64,000 nt of DNA from Periconia sp. R9002 (Eukaryota; Ascomycota; Dothideomycetes; Pleosporales; Periconiaceae), in the NCBI GenBank assembly GCA_023627715.1, contig JAMAHW010000046.1, positions 186,001 through 250,000 of the forward strand. Reading direction: 5' to 3'. This document shows, piece after piece, positions 12,165-23,097 of this stretch (positions are counted from its first letter, which is position 1; each line of letters starts with the position of its first letter). The position numbers and the translations under genes were made by a program. The notes beneath the pieces were generated by a model. It worked only from the letters and a program-made list of their open reading frames with translations. It had not been told where the DNA came from and searched no databases.

Positions 12165-12774
12165 CTATTCCTCGTCTTTCTCCCTCTTCCCAAAAACATA
12201 TGCTAACCCACACCCGGCCACGTTTACTGCGCAAAGTCCCAGCGATGCCCCACGAACAAGGCCTCTCGCGCCGAACTTCTGCTTGAACCTCTGTGGTAAA
12301 ATCAGTCTCTCTTCCAAAACCCTACGAATTTGACACTGGCGCCATGGTTTGCTCGATTTCAAACTTACCTGACTTCTTCGCATGGCTAGTAATGCGTACA
12401 GACCGCTCCAAGCTGCCGTGATGCCTGCTGCATCGGTTTTATATCCACTTAAATTGAGGTAGGATGAAAACAACAACACCGGTGGGAAGATCATTGGCAT
12501 TGCTTGGAAAGGACGGAAATGTTGTGCGGTGACCAAGGTTGCCAGAGCCGTAGGGGGAACAGAGTGCTCTGTATATTTGGGTAAGCATGTAAGCGGCTTC
12601 CGTAACGGCATAATGTGTAGACATGCGTATCGCAAGCCAAATTAGGATAATGTAAAATGAATGTTTGTTGCACGTGAGGGTGCAATTGAGCTTCCGGAAT
12701 CAATCAGGATCAAACTCACCTCCCCAGCTGCGCAAGGATTGAAGAATCCCTTGTTTTGGGTCTTTATTCGACAT
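12165..12774 (-). CDS. Small multi-pass membrane protein, possibly Aim19-like
   Basis: Three exons on the minus strand, 12720-12774, 12369-12568 and 12165-12290, phases matching, give 126 aa. The protein starts MSNKDPKQGILQSLRSWGEH. It has hydrophobic stretches PMIFPPVLLFSSYLNL, AGITAAWSGLYALLAM and ASLGLCAVNVAGCGLAYVFG, separated by a basic segment (RRSQRFKQKFGARG), and ends in a charged tail KREKDEE. The pattern of a short hydrophilic N-terminus, GAG/AAWSGLYAL and a final hydrophobic helix recalls fungal Aim19 mitochondrial inner-membrane proteins, but the resemblance is partial and from memory. Function is unknown. Exon 1 encodes only 18 residues. The gene diverges from the J-protein gene across about 310 bp. 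Confidence 0.6.
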
Positions 12775-13082
12775 TTTGATTTATTTGTACTGATCGCGAT
12801 GGGTGACAAACGTAGGAAACTAGGCGGAACGATTGTTGTGGTGGATTAATGATACCCTGTGGAGTGATGACGTTTGGTCCGTGCCAGGCCCAGTACGCTT
12901 TTGTTGTTGTGGCCTCGCCCGCAGACTCCACATATCAACTTCACCCCTCCAAGCACCACATTTTACATCCCGACGCATACCAACATCCTCGCTCAACCGT
13001 AGCCACCTGCGCGCACTACCTATATCACACTACCAGTGACGTTTCTGATCGCCATACATATCGGCGACCCTCTCTCCCTACG
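12775..13082. promoter_or_regulatory. Bidirectional promoter, small membrane protein (-) and J protein (+)
   Basis: 308 bp between divergent start codons. A C-rich stretch (12940-13075) precedes the J-protein ATG. No clear TATA box seen. Confidence 0.45.
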
Positions 13083-14293
13083 ATGTCCGCAAAAGCCAGC
13101 GGCGCGGACCCCCGAGGAACTGGCGACGCAAAACATCGCCAACATCACGATGGCAGCGCCGGTCGCGCATTCACAGTCGAACAAAAGGCCGCTGTTATCC
13201 GAATAAAACGATGTAGCGCAACGGCCTACTATGAAATTCTTGGGCTGGAGGATGTTAAAACAACATGTACTGAAGGCGAAATCAAGAAGGCCTATCGGAA
13301 GCTAAGTTTGTTAACGCATCCGGACAAAAACGGATATGAGGGTGCGGACGAGGCTTTCAAAAGTATGTTGGCCCATCGCATTCTGAAAACCAAGCATAAC
13401 ACAATGTACTAATGTTGCGGCATAGTGGTATCCAGAGCCTTCCAGGTTCTTTCCGATCCGGACAAGAAGGCGAAATACGACAAATTTGGCGGCGACCCTG
13501 ATTCTCGTTTCCCCGGTGCCTCTTCTGCAGGAGCATCACCATTCAGTAACTTTGCACGGTCTTCGGGCGCACAGCGAGGTCCAATGTATGAGGAGGAGAT
13601 CAGCCCTGAAGAAATGTTCCGCCAATTCTTTGGTGGTGGAGGGCCATTTGGGGGGCCTTTCGGTACGTCTTCCATCACCACCACAGTCTTCATAGCTGTA
13701 TAAGGACTTGGCATTAGACTGAATGCTAATTACAATTTGTAGGAGGCGGGTTCGACACCGGTGGATTCGTATTCAACATGGGTGGTGGAGGACCAGGTAT
13801 TCGTGTACACCAATTCGGCGGTGGACGGCCGAGAAGACGGCCGGGAACTGCAACACAAGATGGGCAAGAGCCAGCGCCCAGTCTTTCAAGCTCGCTATCC
13901 GCCTTACTGCCGCTCATATTCCTTTTTGTCCTGCCTCTCCTCTCGTCCCTATTCACCAGCTCGGCGCCTCAAGGCCCTTCCGTCGTATTCGATCAGCCTC
14001 GCGGCGCATACTCATACGCCCGAACATCTCACAAACTCAATGTGCCGTACTGGGTCAACCCTTCTGAAGTCAAAGGATACTCCAATCGAGAATTTCGGAA
14101 GCTAGACGATATAGCCGAGACCAAGTACATACATACAGTAAATACGCGGTGTGAGAGTGAAAAAATACGACAACACAAGATGAGAGAAGAAGCATATGGG
14201 TGGTTTAGCAATGACGAAGCTCTAATGGAAAAGGCAAGGACCATGCCCATGCCCAACTGCAAAAAACTGGAGGACCTGGGATTTCAGGTATGA
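13083..14293 (+). CDS. ER membrane J protein (Hlj1/DNAJB12-like, J domain plus DUF1977)
   Basis: Exons 13083-13362, 13426-13662 and 13743-14293 give 355 aa with consistent phases. The J domain spans roughly residues 50-115 ([10 protein letters not shown] ... HPDKN ... [16 protein letters not shown]), with the HPD tripeptide that stimulates Hsp70 ATPase. A Gly/Phe-rich segment ([25 protein letters not shown]) follows, then one transmembrane helix ([17 protein letters not shown]). The remaining C-terminal region has the DUF1977 pattern [21 protein letters not shown]. This layout matches yeast Hlj1 and animal DNAJB12/14, tail-embedded ER J proteins that help Hsp70 deliver membrane proteins to ERAD. 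UFD2, a neighbouring gene, acts in the same pathway, but fungal adjacency is weak evidence of a functional link. Confidence 0.88.
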
Positions 14294-14751
14294 GTCTTGC
14301 TATAACCTGTCGAAGAGGCTTTGGCCGCACTCTCGATTGGCTTTGTTATCAGGTTGTTGGAGGTTTTGGTTGCATATATAGTATTTTTGGGGGTCTGTAG
14401 CCGAGATGGCAAATGGTATAATGACGGTTGCGGTGTTTGGTGAAATGATTTTATTTTAGCGCAAAGATAGTAGCAGGTCTCTCCCCAAGCCAATATCAGT
14501 TTCTCGTCCACCAGATATGATGATAGATGGTGCGTTCAAAGTTAAAGTTGTGCCTGGAGGCCCATGTCGGAGGCTAGTGTATCCTCGGAACCTACCCTTT
14601 CTGTAAAAACTCCGCCGTAACTACAAACAAACCTAAAGAACCCCACCAAGACCCTGCATAAACAAATCACAATTCCCCGCCTCACTTCTACTCAAGGTTA
14701 CCCCTTTCCATTTTTCGCCCTCCACCGTGACCACCACATCCCTCCTGCACC
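14294..14751. other. Intergenic, promoter of MVD1
   Basis: 458 bp. The last 120 bp before the MVD1 ATG are C/T- and A-rich leader. No gene seen. Confidence 0.5.
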
Positions 14752-15948
14752 ATGTCTGAGATCTATCGTGCCAGTACTACCGCTCCCGTCAACATTGCCG
14801 TCATAAAATATTGGGGAAAACGCGACCCCAAGCTCAACCTCCCCACCAACTCGTCGCTCAGCGTAACTCTCTCGCAAGCTGACCTACGAACCCACACGAC
14901 CGCTTCATGCTCCCCGTCATACCCCGCTGAGGATACCCTTCTCCTCAATGGCAGCCCCCAAGATGTCTCGGGCGCCAGGACTCAAGCCTGCTTCCGCGAG
15001 CTTAGGGCGTTAAGAAAGCAGCTGGAAGACGGAAACGATACACTGCCTAAACTCAGCACTTTCCCGCTCAAGATTGTGAGCGAGAACAACTTCCCCACCG
15101 CAGCGGGATTGGCAAGCAGTGCGGCAGGTTTCGCGGCGCTCGTTAGAGCCATTGCGAACCTGTACGAACTACCGTCTTCACCTACGGATCTCTCGCGCAT
15201 TGCTCGACAAGGATCTGGTTCTGCGTGCCGGAGTCTGTTTGGTGGATACGTCGGCTGGGAGCAAGGCTCTGCTGCCGATGGAAGTGACAGCATGGCGTTT
15301 CAAGTCGCCCCCGCAGAACACTGGCCCAACATGCGTGCCGTCATCCTCGTCGTGAGCGCGGCGAAGAAGGGCGTCTCCTCGACGACGGGAATGCAAACGA
15401 CGGTTGCTACCTCCTCACTCTTTGCTGCCCGTGCCAACGAAACGGTCCCGAGGCGGATGCAGGAAATGCAGAAGGCGATACAGGACAAGGATTTTGAGAC
15501 GTTTGCCAAGGTCACCATGATGGACAGCAACAGCTTCCACGCGACCTGCCTGGACACGTATCCGCCCATCTTCTACCTCAACGATGTTTCCAGGGCAGCC
15601 ATCAAGATTGTCGAGAGCATCAACGCAGCAGCAGGCAAGACCATTGCGGCATACACGTTCGACGCCGGGCCAAACGCCGTGGTGTACTACCTCGAGGAGA
15701 ATGAGCATCAGGTTGCAGGATTGTTCAAGAGCATCTTGGGCGAGAAGGAGGGATGGGCCGGACAACGAGGACAGAGCGTGACTGCCAACGACGAGGCAAG
15801 GGACAAGGTGGTGGTGGACGCAGCGGTGGCCGTGGGACTGTTGGAAGAAGGTGTCAGCAGGGTCATTCTGACGGGCGTGGGAGAGGGACCGGTCAAGACG
15901 GACGAGAGCTTGATCAATGAGAAGGGTGAAGCCGTTTCTTCATTGTGA
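14752..15948 (+). CDS. MVD1: Diphosphomevalonate decarboxylase
   Basis: Single exon, 398 aa. It converts mevalonate 5-diphosphate to isopentenyl diphosphate with ATP, the last step of the mevalonate route to ergosterol and other isoprenoids. The N-terminus STTAPVNIAVIKYWGKRD and NLPTNSSLSVTLSQ are signature GHMP-kinase-fold motifs of this enzyme. The phosphate-binding loop is NFPTAAGLASSAAGFAAL, and SGSACRSLFGGYVGW follows. The C-terminal part has TFDAGPNAVVYYL. Length is as in yeast Erg19 (396 aa). The ATG at 14752 is the only sensible start, immediately before the conserved N-terminus. Confidence 0.96.
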   Translation: MSEIYRASTTAPVNIAVIKYWGKRDPKLNLPTNSSLSVTLSQADLRTHTTASCSPSYPAEDTLLLNGSPQDVSGARTQACFRELRALRKQLEDGNDTLPKLSTFPLKIVSENNFPTAAGLASSAAGFAALVRAIANLYELPSSPTDLSRIARQGSGSACRSLFGGYVGWEQGSAADGSDSMAFQVAPAEHWPNMRAVILVVSAAKKGVSSTTGMQTTVATSSLFAARANETVPRRMQEMQKAIQDKDFETFAKVTMMDSNSFHATCLDTYPPIFYLNDVSRAAIKIVESINAAAGKTIAAYTFDAGPNAVVYYLEENEHQVAGLFKSILGEKEGWAGQRGQSVTANDEARDKVVVDAAVAVGLLEEGVSRVILTGVGEGPVKTDESLINEKGEAVSSL

Positions 15949-16356
15949 GCGCCTGGGTTGGTATCCAGAATACACGTTATGCAACAATAGTTGAGCTAAA
16001 TAAGTATAGATGAATGAATACACAGTTAGTCATCAGGATTGGAGCATACGTCTTGTGCAGAAAGCTTATTTTCAGTGGCATGGAACCTATGCCGTTTTTA
16101 CAGAACAAGGGTAACATGTTGGACGGTCAAATTACGTTTTCACTGTTCCGGCCAAAGAATAATAATGATTCGTGTTCATCTCTTCAAATTCCTCAAAAGG
16201 GTATCCTATCGCTATCGTACATATGATTGAACAAAAAAGGAAATCATGAAACAGTCATCTCATCGAATCATGTCGTGGTAGTTCCGGGTACTCTCATAGG
16301 AGGTGTAGACGCAGAACGCATTAAAGTCTAGCAAATAAACAATGGAGATTGATCGT
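15949..16356. other. Intergenic, convergent 3' ends
   Basis: About 408 bp of A/T-rich 3' flanking sequence between MVD1 (+) and the small basic-protein gene (-). No gene seen. Confidence 0.5.
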
Positions 16357-16794
16357 CTAATAAACGCGGCGAGCGTTGCGACCATCGGTTCCGTGCATTC
16401 GTCGAGTACCAGCAGCCTAGAGAATCCATTAGCACATATCCTTACACGTAGTGTCAATATTAGAAGGGGATAAACATACCTTGACACCAGGGCGGTGAGT
16501 GAGGCTGCCCTTGAGCTTCATCAAGGCGCCAGAGACCTTGTCGCCCATGGTAGCATGACGCTTGTGGTGGTGGACGGGGGCGGCCGTGGTGTGGTGCCCA
16601 CGACGTCCCGTAGTAGCGCCGCCGTGAGTGCGGGTGGTTCTAGTGGTGGTCGTGGTAGTGGTAGTAGTTGCTGGGGTGCGACGAGTGGAAGTTCGCGTCT
16701 TGGGGCCCAAGAGTCGAGAAGTCAGGCTGGGCTTTGCACGGGTAGTGCGGGTGGTGGTGCGAGGAGCAGCGCGGTGGGTTCGTCGGCCGAGCAT
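16357..16794 (-). CDS. Small basic Thr/Arg/His-rich protein of unknown function
   Basis: Two exons on the minus strand, 16480-16794 and 16357-16416, give 124 aa. The intron starts GTATGT and ends CTCTAG. The N-terminal two thirds are low complexity, rich in Thr and Arg with a run of nine Thr (near residues 44-52), then a His/Arg patch (AAPVHHHKRHAT). The C-terminal part is ordered-looking: MGDKVSGALMKLKGSLTHRP followed by GVKAAGTRRMHGTDGR. I recall that C-terminal motif as conserved among hypothetical proteins of filamentous ascomycetes, which supports the gene being real and the second exon being correct. There is no signal peptide or membrane segment. Net charge is strongly positive, so nucleic-acid or wall binding is possible but unproven. 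Confidence 0.72.
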
Positions 16795-18089
16795 TTTGAA
16801 GGTGTTGTTTGGTTGTTTGGAGTAGTGAGGTGTTTGTTTGCAAGGTGGGCTTTTTGTGAAGCTAAAGAAGCTTAAATGTATAGAGTGTTGGTTGTATGGT
16901 TGTGATGATGATGAGAAAGAAGATATGAACGGAGATTCGTCGAAGCTTTATACCTTCCTGTCCTCCTCATGCCGTTCAACAACCACCTCATGATGTCCCT
17001 GGCTTTCACCTCTTTCAGCCCCTTGGACCCAGACAGGACCCTGAGAAAACAGGATATCGTAACCCCTCCCGCGTCCAAACAAAGGCACGATCACCTACCG
17101 CAAGCACAAACAATGACGCAGGGCCTTGCGTCAGGGTCCTGCTTGCTACCCACACCTGCGGACCGTCTGCGGGCACGGTAGCCAATTTCTAAACAAAGAA
17201 ATTGATGCACGGCGCGATGCATTGTGGTTGGATGTTGGAGACATGTTGCGGCAGGGGTCGAGAGATCGAGAGCGTTGGTGTATGGTGCCCAATACGGCGT
17301 AGGTAGGTAGACCCTGATTCTTTGCCCGTGACGTCAGACACCTTCAGCCCTACGCGGAATATGATATCACCCCTCATAACGACACCAACCCGCATGCGCA
17401 CTGGCTTTCGTCATAACTGCTGCCCAAAGGGTCGGAAGAATTACCTCTGCTGCTCTGCATGGGATTCCTTACGCTGCCGAATATCCGGGCGGGCCTTGGC
17501 TGGAATTGTTCGCTGTGTGTTCTGTTCTTGCGAGATGGGCGAACTGACAGGTTACGGCCTTGCAACACATCAGTGGCTGTTTCACCATAGACAGCCCTCA
17601 TTCTTCATTCCTGTGTGCACCCAAACTCAACACCCTCCTTCGCTATTTACACTATATTGGAATTGTTAATTACCATGTCGCGTTTTTCATCCTTTCAACG
17701 GGACCACTCTATGCATCTCATACCTCTAGTTCACCCAGGTATCGTGAATGCAAAACGACAACTCCCGACTAGTCCAAAACACTCTGCCAGCACACGTCCA
17801 CATTGGAAAAGGACTCTCTGATTATTACCGCAGGAGAAAAGTAGAAGCCCAAGCCAAGCTTACAAAAGCAGCAAACGTTGAGGATAGAAATGCCCCACTA
17901 CTGTACGATTTACACACTGTGACGTTGCGAGTGAATGATGTCAGGGAAAATCAGCCAAGTAGAATAAAAGAGCGGAGTTTCGTCGCTCCCATACACATCA
18001 TTCAATTCATATAACCAGAAATTTAATCATTCTCCCAAATCTTTGAGACACCAAAGGGACTACAGATTATATATTCGAAAAATCCAGCA
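16795..18089. other. Intergenic, divergent promoters
   Basis: 1.3 kb between the small basic-protein gene (-) and an SDR gene (+). The open frame 17748-18014 has no recognisable domain, so I do not call a gene here. Confidence 0.5.
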
Positions 18090-19164
18090 ATGTCTGACAA
18101 GGGTCAATTCCAACAGGGTACGTCTGCATCTTCGAACCATCACCCTTGCAATTGAAGATTCATAAACGGAATGGAAGCATCAGCAAGAAAACAAACCCAC
18201 TAATACATCAATCACCACAGGCCACCAGCCCGAGGTCCAACACCAACCGCTCCCAGGCCTCGAGAAGAACCTCAAACCTGCACCCCTACCCGACCACCTC
18301 CCCACGCCCGATGGCGGAGCCCAGCTATACAAGGCCGCCGGCAAGCTCGAGGGCAAGAAGGCCATCATCACAGGCGGAGACTCGGGCATCGGTCGCGCGA
18401 CCGCAATCCTCTTCGCCATGGAGGGCGCCGACGTCTTCATCGCTTACTTGAAAGAGGAGCAGGAGGATGCCGAAGAGACCAAGAAACGAGTAGAATCACA
18501 TGGTCGCAAGTGCTACCTCCACACCACGGACCTGAGGGATCGAGGCAACTGCAAGAGGTTGATCGATGAGGCCGTGGAAAAGTTCGGTGGGCAGGTAGAT
18601 ATCCTGTTCAACAACGCCGCGTTCCAGATGATGGTGGAGGATATCAAGGATTTGAGCGAGTACGTGCTTTCTCTCTCTCTCTCTACGATTACATGAAGTG
18701 TAAGCAAAAGACTAACCATCCATCTGCTTAACAGGGACCAATGGATCAAGACCTTCGACACAAACATCCACCCATACTTCTACCTCGCCAAGTATGTGCT
18801 CCCGCACATGAAGGCCGGAGCTACCATCATCAACAACGCCTCCATCAACGCCTACATCGGACGCCCGGATTTGCTCGATTACACATCAACCAAGGGTGCC
18901 ATCGTCTCCTTTACCCGCGGTCTCTCGAACCAGTACGTCGGCAAGGGCATTCGCGTCAACGCCGTGGCCCCCGGTCCCGTGTGGACGCCGTTGATCCCCG
19001 CCACCATGACCGACGACGCCATGAAGCAGTTCACGAGCCCCATGGGCCGACCCAGCCAGCCGAGCGAGATCGCTGCGTGCGTTGTCTTCCTTGCCAGCTC
19101 GGATAGCAGTTCGATTAGCGGACAGACTATCCACGCCAACGGAGGTGTGGTTGTGAACGGTTAG
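18090..19164 (+). CDS. Short-chain dehydrogenase/reductase with N-terminal extension
   Basis: Exons 18090-18117, 18221-18659 and 18735-19164 give 298 aa. A 28-nt first exon encodes MSDKGQFQQ. The N-terminal extension PLPGLEKNLKPAPLPDHLP and GGAQLYKAAGKLEGKKAIIT is typical of the YhdF/YghA/GSP39-like SDR group in bacteria and fungi. The Rossmann motif is TGGDSGIGRATA, NNAA occurs as usual, and the catalytic centre is Ser in INNASINAY with YTSTK. VNAVAPGPVWTPLIP and a C-terminal SGQTIHANGGVVVNG complete the fold. The cofactor is probably NADP(H); the substrate is unknown, and related proteins are linked to general stress. Intron 2 carries a (CT)n run near its 5' end. Confidence 0.9.
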
Positions 19165-19461
19165 AGTGGAACGATTTCTTGTTCTTTTTTTTCTCTCTTC
19201 GAGCAGTGTCATCACGCTCTAGGGTCATTTAGTAAACGACATATTTACGACGATAATTAATCACATATTTTTCTTTTATGAAGACGGTCAATGTTTCTAT
19301 GAGAGTAAAGTCCTGTGAGGTACATATACGTACTTTTGCTGTGTTATACTGCCTATCATGATTGCCCTGCACTCCCATGACAACACCTTTTCAACAAACC
19401 CTATACATAGTCACCACCTCACACTGTGCTCTCCTTTCAAGCATATCCTGAGAAACCAGCC

Positions 19462-21066
19462 TCAAGCCTTTGCTTTTTTCGACTTCTTGGCTTTCTTGGT
19501 GACTGGAGCGGGAGCATCAGCCGTGGATTCAGGCTCCTCGGCCGCCTCTACAGCTCCACTAGATTTGCGCTTCTTATCTTTCTTGGCTTTCGGTGCAGGT
19601 GCTGCTTCGGTGGTCTCGGTATCTGGCTTGGCCTTTTCCTTGGTGTCGCTCTTCTTAGACTTCTTGACCTTGACGGTCTCCGTTACACTAATCTGATCCG
19701 GCGTCGATTCAACTACTTGGACCACCTCCTTAACCTGTTGGGTAGGCGCTTCGAGCTGCAATTGCTGTTCGGCCGCAGCCACAGCGTCGACTTTTTGAAC
19801 AGGCACACTCTCCACCGGCTTCACTGCTGGCGCCTCGAACTCGTAGCCGAACTCTTCCTTCAGAGCCGCTGCCTGTTTAGACCTTCGGGACTTCTCCTTC
19901 TTGATACGCTTCTCCCACTGAGGCCTCGTTGCACCGCGGGCTAGGGCAGCACCAGCCTTCTTATTTCGGGGATCGACTTTGAAGCGCTGGTTGGCACCCT
20001 CGAAAAGGTTCGGATGGACTTGGTCAGACGGGATAGTCTTGCATTGAAGAATGTGACCAAACATCAGATAATTCTGCATGGTTTTTGCAACAATCTCAGC
20101 GACATCGCCATTGGCAAATTCGATGAAAGCGTAGTGTTTGGATGCGCCAGTCTTCTTATTGCGAGAGAGGCGGAGGCGGTTGATATCACCGAACTGAGAA
20201 AAGTATTTCTTCATCTGGGGTTCGAAAAAGCCATGCGGGATGCGACTGGATATGTTAGGCTAAATCGCACGGGAATGTAGGGAGTGAACGAGCTCTTACC
20301 CAAGGAATACTACCCCAGGTTCGGCACCCTTCCGAGCCTGCTCCAATGCCTTTTGCTGTTTCTTGCTAAGCTTAGGTACTGACACGGCGTCCTCGTCGAA
20401 TGTCTCTCCTTCCTTTTCAGCGTCGCTCTCATCTCGGTCACTCTCGAAGCCAGCGAGGAGAGCAGCGGTTTGATCGTCGAGGTCTTCCTCATCTTCATCC
20501 TCTTCTGCCACTGCAGCAATCTCTTTCACTTCTTCTACTGGAGCCTTTTCCTGATCTTTCGACTTTTTTGTCTTTTTAGACTTCTTCTCGGAGACCACCT
20601 CCTCAACAACAGGCTCTACAGCAGGATCTTTGTCTGCCTTTGCTTTCTTTTGTGGCTTTTCGACCTTCTCCTCTTCTTGATTGACAGGGGCTATTTTGGC
20701 CTTCTTGGACTTCTTCTGCTTAGGAGCAGTGTTCTCAGCATTGTTCTCATCGTCCGAGAAGAAGTCCTCAGCACGTTTGCGGGCAGGCTTGACGGTAGAA
20801 ACAGGTGAATCGAGGGGTTTTACGGCAGCATCTTTGGTCCTGGTAGACTTCCTTGTCGCCGCTGCAGGCTCATCGGTTTTCTTCTGCTTCTTTGGCTTAG
20901 GCGAGGCATCGGATGCGCCTGGAAGTTCAGTTAGCGAATTATTCTCCATGTACAGTACGGTGCGAAAGAGTACAACGTTCTTTCTCAACCGACGTAGGTG
21001 GAGTTGAAGATCCGATTGATTGAGCTCACCTTTGCGCTTTTTGCTCTTGAGTTCTTCTGCAGCCAT
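19462..21066 (-). CDS. Nucleolar RRM protein, Nop15/NIFK-like, with long acidic-basic N-terminus
   Basis: Exons 21030-21066, 20300-20918 and 19462-20245 on the minus strand give 479 aa. The first exon is MAAEELKSKKRKG; the first intron ends CTAACTGAACTTCCAG. Residues to about 205 are Lys- and Glu-rich nuclear low complexity (KKSKKTKKSK, EEDEDEEDLDDQTAALL). One RRM follows, from GVVFLGRIPHGFFEPQMKKY through FSQFGDINRLRLSRNKKTGA to KHYAFIEF (RNP1), then MQNYLMFGHILQCKTIP. This resembles yeast Nop15 and animal NIFK, pre-60S ribosome assembly factors in the nucleolus. A Lys-rich C-terminal tail (KKAKKSKKAKA) ends it. The gene diverges from the SMN homologue over 359 bp. Confidence 0.85.
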
Positions 21067-21425
21067 TGCAGATATTGTGATTCTCGCGTGTAGGGTGTAA
21101 ACGTCGTAGTGAGTGAGGTAGTGCGCAGGAAAAAAGTTCCAACAGAAGGAGCTCGAGCCACCGACTTTTTCTTGCGCTAGACTACTGGTACGCTAGCCGA
21201 GGAACCTCCGCTGTGTACATACCTACCTAGTCGGTAGCGTAGCAAAGGCTCTTGTTGGCGATGGGTTTCTAATCCGACAAAACAAACCTGTATTCCAACT
21301 ATCTCTTTCGCAATAAATCAGCACTTTGATTTTGCACAACTCTTACGAAACCTTCGATTGGTCCTGAGCTATCCACAACTGCAACGGACGGCGGCATTCT
21401 TCAAAAACACAGGGTGCACGTGGAC
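21067..21425. promoter_or_regulatory. Bidirectional promoter, Nop15-like (-) and SMN homologue (+)
   Basis: 359 bp between divergent ATGs. ATTGGT (inverse CCAAT) occurs near 21357 and a CACGTG at 21417-21422 sits just before the SMN start. Confidence 0.5.
21417..21422. promoter_or_regulatory. CACGTG next to SMN start codon
   Basis: CACGTG three bases before the ATG at 21426, so probably inside the 5' UTR; it may be incidental. Confidence 0.2.
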
Positions 21426-22233
21426 ATGGGGCCTGAGATCAATCTAGGCGATGGCGGAGCATGGGATGATTCTGCTTTGATTGATTCATGGGATGAAGCT
21501 GTCAAAGAGTATACGGTACCTTCCTGCAGATTCGATTGACCCAGATGCGAAAAGAAGCTGACGTTGATACAGAAATATCATAGCATTCAACGTTCAGGGA
21601 AACGCCTGGAGGATGTTCTTGACGAAGAGGAGCTGGAGCAGTTGCGACAGTGAGCAGTAAATTTTCTATTTTTTGATGATATCGTCTCTACTTTGAGAAG
21701 TTTGGCTGACAGTGAATGACAGGGAGCAAGGAGATGTGTTAGGAGCACCGGAAACCAACTCCAGTGATGCAGATCGAAACACTCATGCGGACCTAAAAGC
21801 TGCCGATGTGCCCGAGGGAATGGCCAATAGTAGCAACGTGATGAGTGTGAATCAGGATGAAAAGGTTCGGTTTGACCCTCAAAGATCCACACAGTTGTGT
21901 CGAACTGTCATTAACTCGTTGATAGGTGCCGTCTCCCGGCCCTGAACAAAGACCGGGCCCAGCAATAGCAGAAAGAACCATGGCACAGACCAGTGGGCTT
22001 GACTCTCCAATCCCCCAGGCTCTACTCGGAAGTGGTAAGTGCGACCGGCTTGTCGAGAAACCGATCAACGCCTAAAATATATCTCTTGGCTGGAAACATG
22101 ATCTAATCTTTCACCAGTAGCCGACGAAAATGTCAAAAACTTGATGATGTCTTGGTATTACGCTGGCTACTACACGGGACTACACGCCGCGCAGAAGGCG
22201 GCCGACACGAGCGACAAGACAACATCAAAATAG
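21426..22233 (+). CDS. SMN1: Survival motor neuron (SMN) homologue
   Basis: Five exons, 21426-21515, 21573-21649, 21723-21864, 21926-22034 and 22118-22233, give 177 aa. It begins MGPEINLGDGGAWDDSALID with the Gemin2-binding motif WDDSALIDSWDEAVKEY, then KYHSIQRSGKRLEDVLDEEE. It ends with the oligomerising YG box, NLMMSWYYAGYYTGLHAAQ (about residues 147-165). Both ends are diagnostic of SMN. There is no Tudor domain between them, as in fission yeast Smn1. SMN with Gemin2 assembles the Sm ring on spliceosomal snRNAs. The only weak splice site is the third donor (GTTCGG), but phases agree across all four introns and the YG box is reached only this way. No single open frame covers the gene, so automated callers could miss it. 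Confidence 0.9.
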
Positions 22234-23097
22234 CACAATTCGATGGCGCGACACCAATGAGTGGACGGCTCGACGATTATCTAATTAGAGATTGTACTAT
22301 GGATGAGCCTGCTTTTCATCACAATCCACACATCCCTACGTTATCATACTCCCCGTAATAGCGCCCCGTAGTATACCTTATTCGCTCGGCAGAGACCAAT
22401 CAGAAGTGTGAGATTTTCCCTCCATCCTACCAGCCACGCCGTTGACCACGAACAGTTTGTGCCTCAGCTCTCGGGAACACCAGCTTGCGAGATGCAAATC
22501 TCTCATGCAACGGGCTTTGAAGGCACGGCACGGTCGGGCAAACGCACAAGTGGTTGGGGTTTGGTAAAGCTTATCGTGCCCGTTTGGGCGACGCCCCGAG
22601 GAAGCGAGACACTTCTGCGACACGGGGTAGCACTCCTCGAACACTCCTCGCACACTTGGAGCTTCACACGATAGCGCCACGCCTGTGGTATCCGCCTGCC
22701 TCAGTGAAAAATCAGTTCATTTCTGCAGCCAAATTCCTTAGGAATTCGGTACTCTGCCAAGCCGAGGGGTGCAATGTTTCGTACCAAGTGTAGTAGCCCT
22801 GTCGCTTCCAAACCCCAATTCAATGCAGCGATTTAAACCAGTACATCTCCCAGAATCGTCCACTTTTTCTACGAACCTCTCCGCACTCATCAGCTTGGTC
22901 TAGTACCATCCTATTCACTCTCTTTCCCTTCGTCCTATTCTATTCCTCTTGAGCCGGCTCTCATAGTCTGCCATTTCTGTCTTTTTAACTTCATTATTCA
23001 TTCTAGCCACTTTTTGTACTACTAGCTTGCAGCGCAGGCGGATTGATCCCTTCCTTCCTTTCCAACTTTACGACAATCCCAATCAATATATTCCATA
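22234..23097. other. Intergenic, promoter of the cupredoxin gene
   Basis: About 860 bp. From 22850 to 23090 the plus strand is C/T-rich, suggesting a strong promoter and leader. The frames within 22378-22793 overlap on both strands and look non-coding. Confidence 0.5.
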
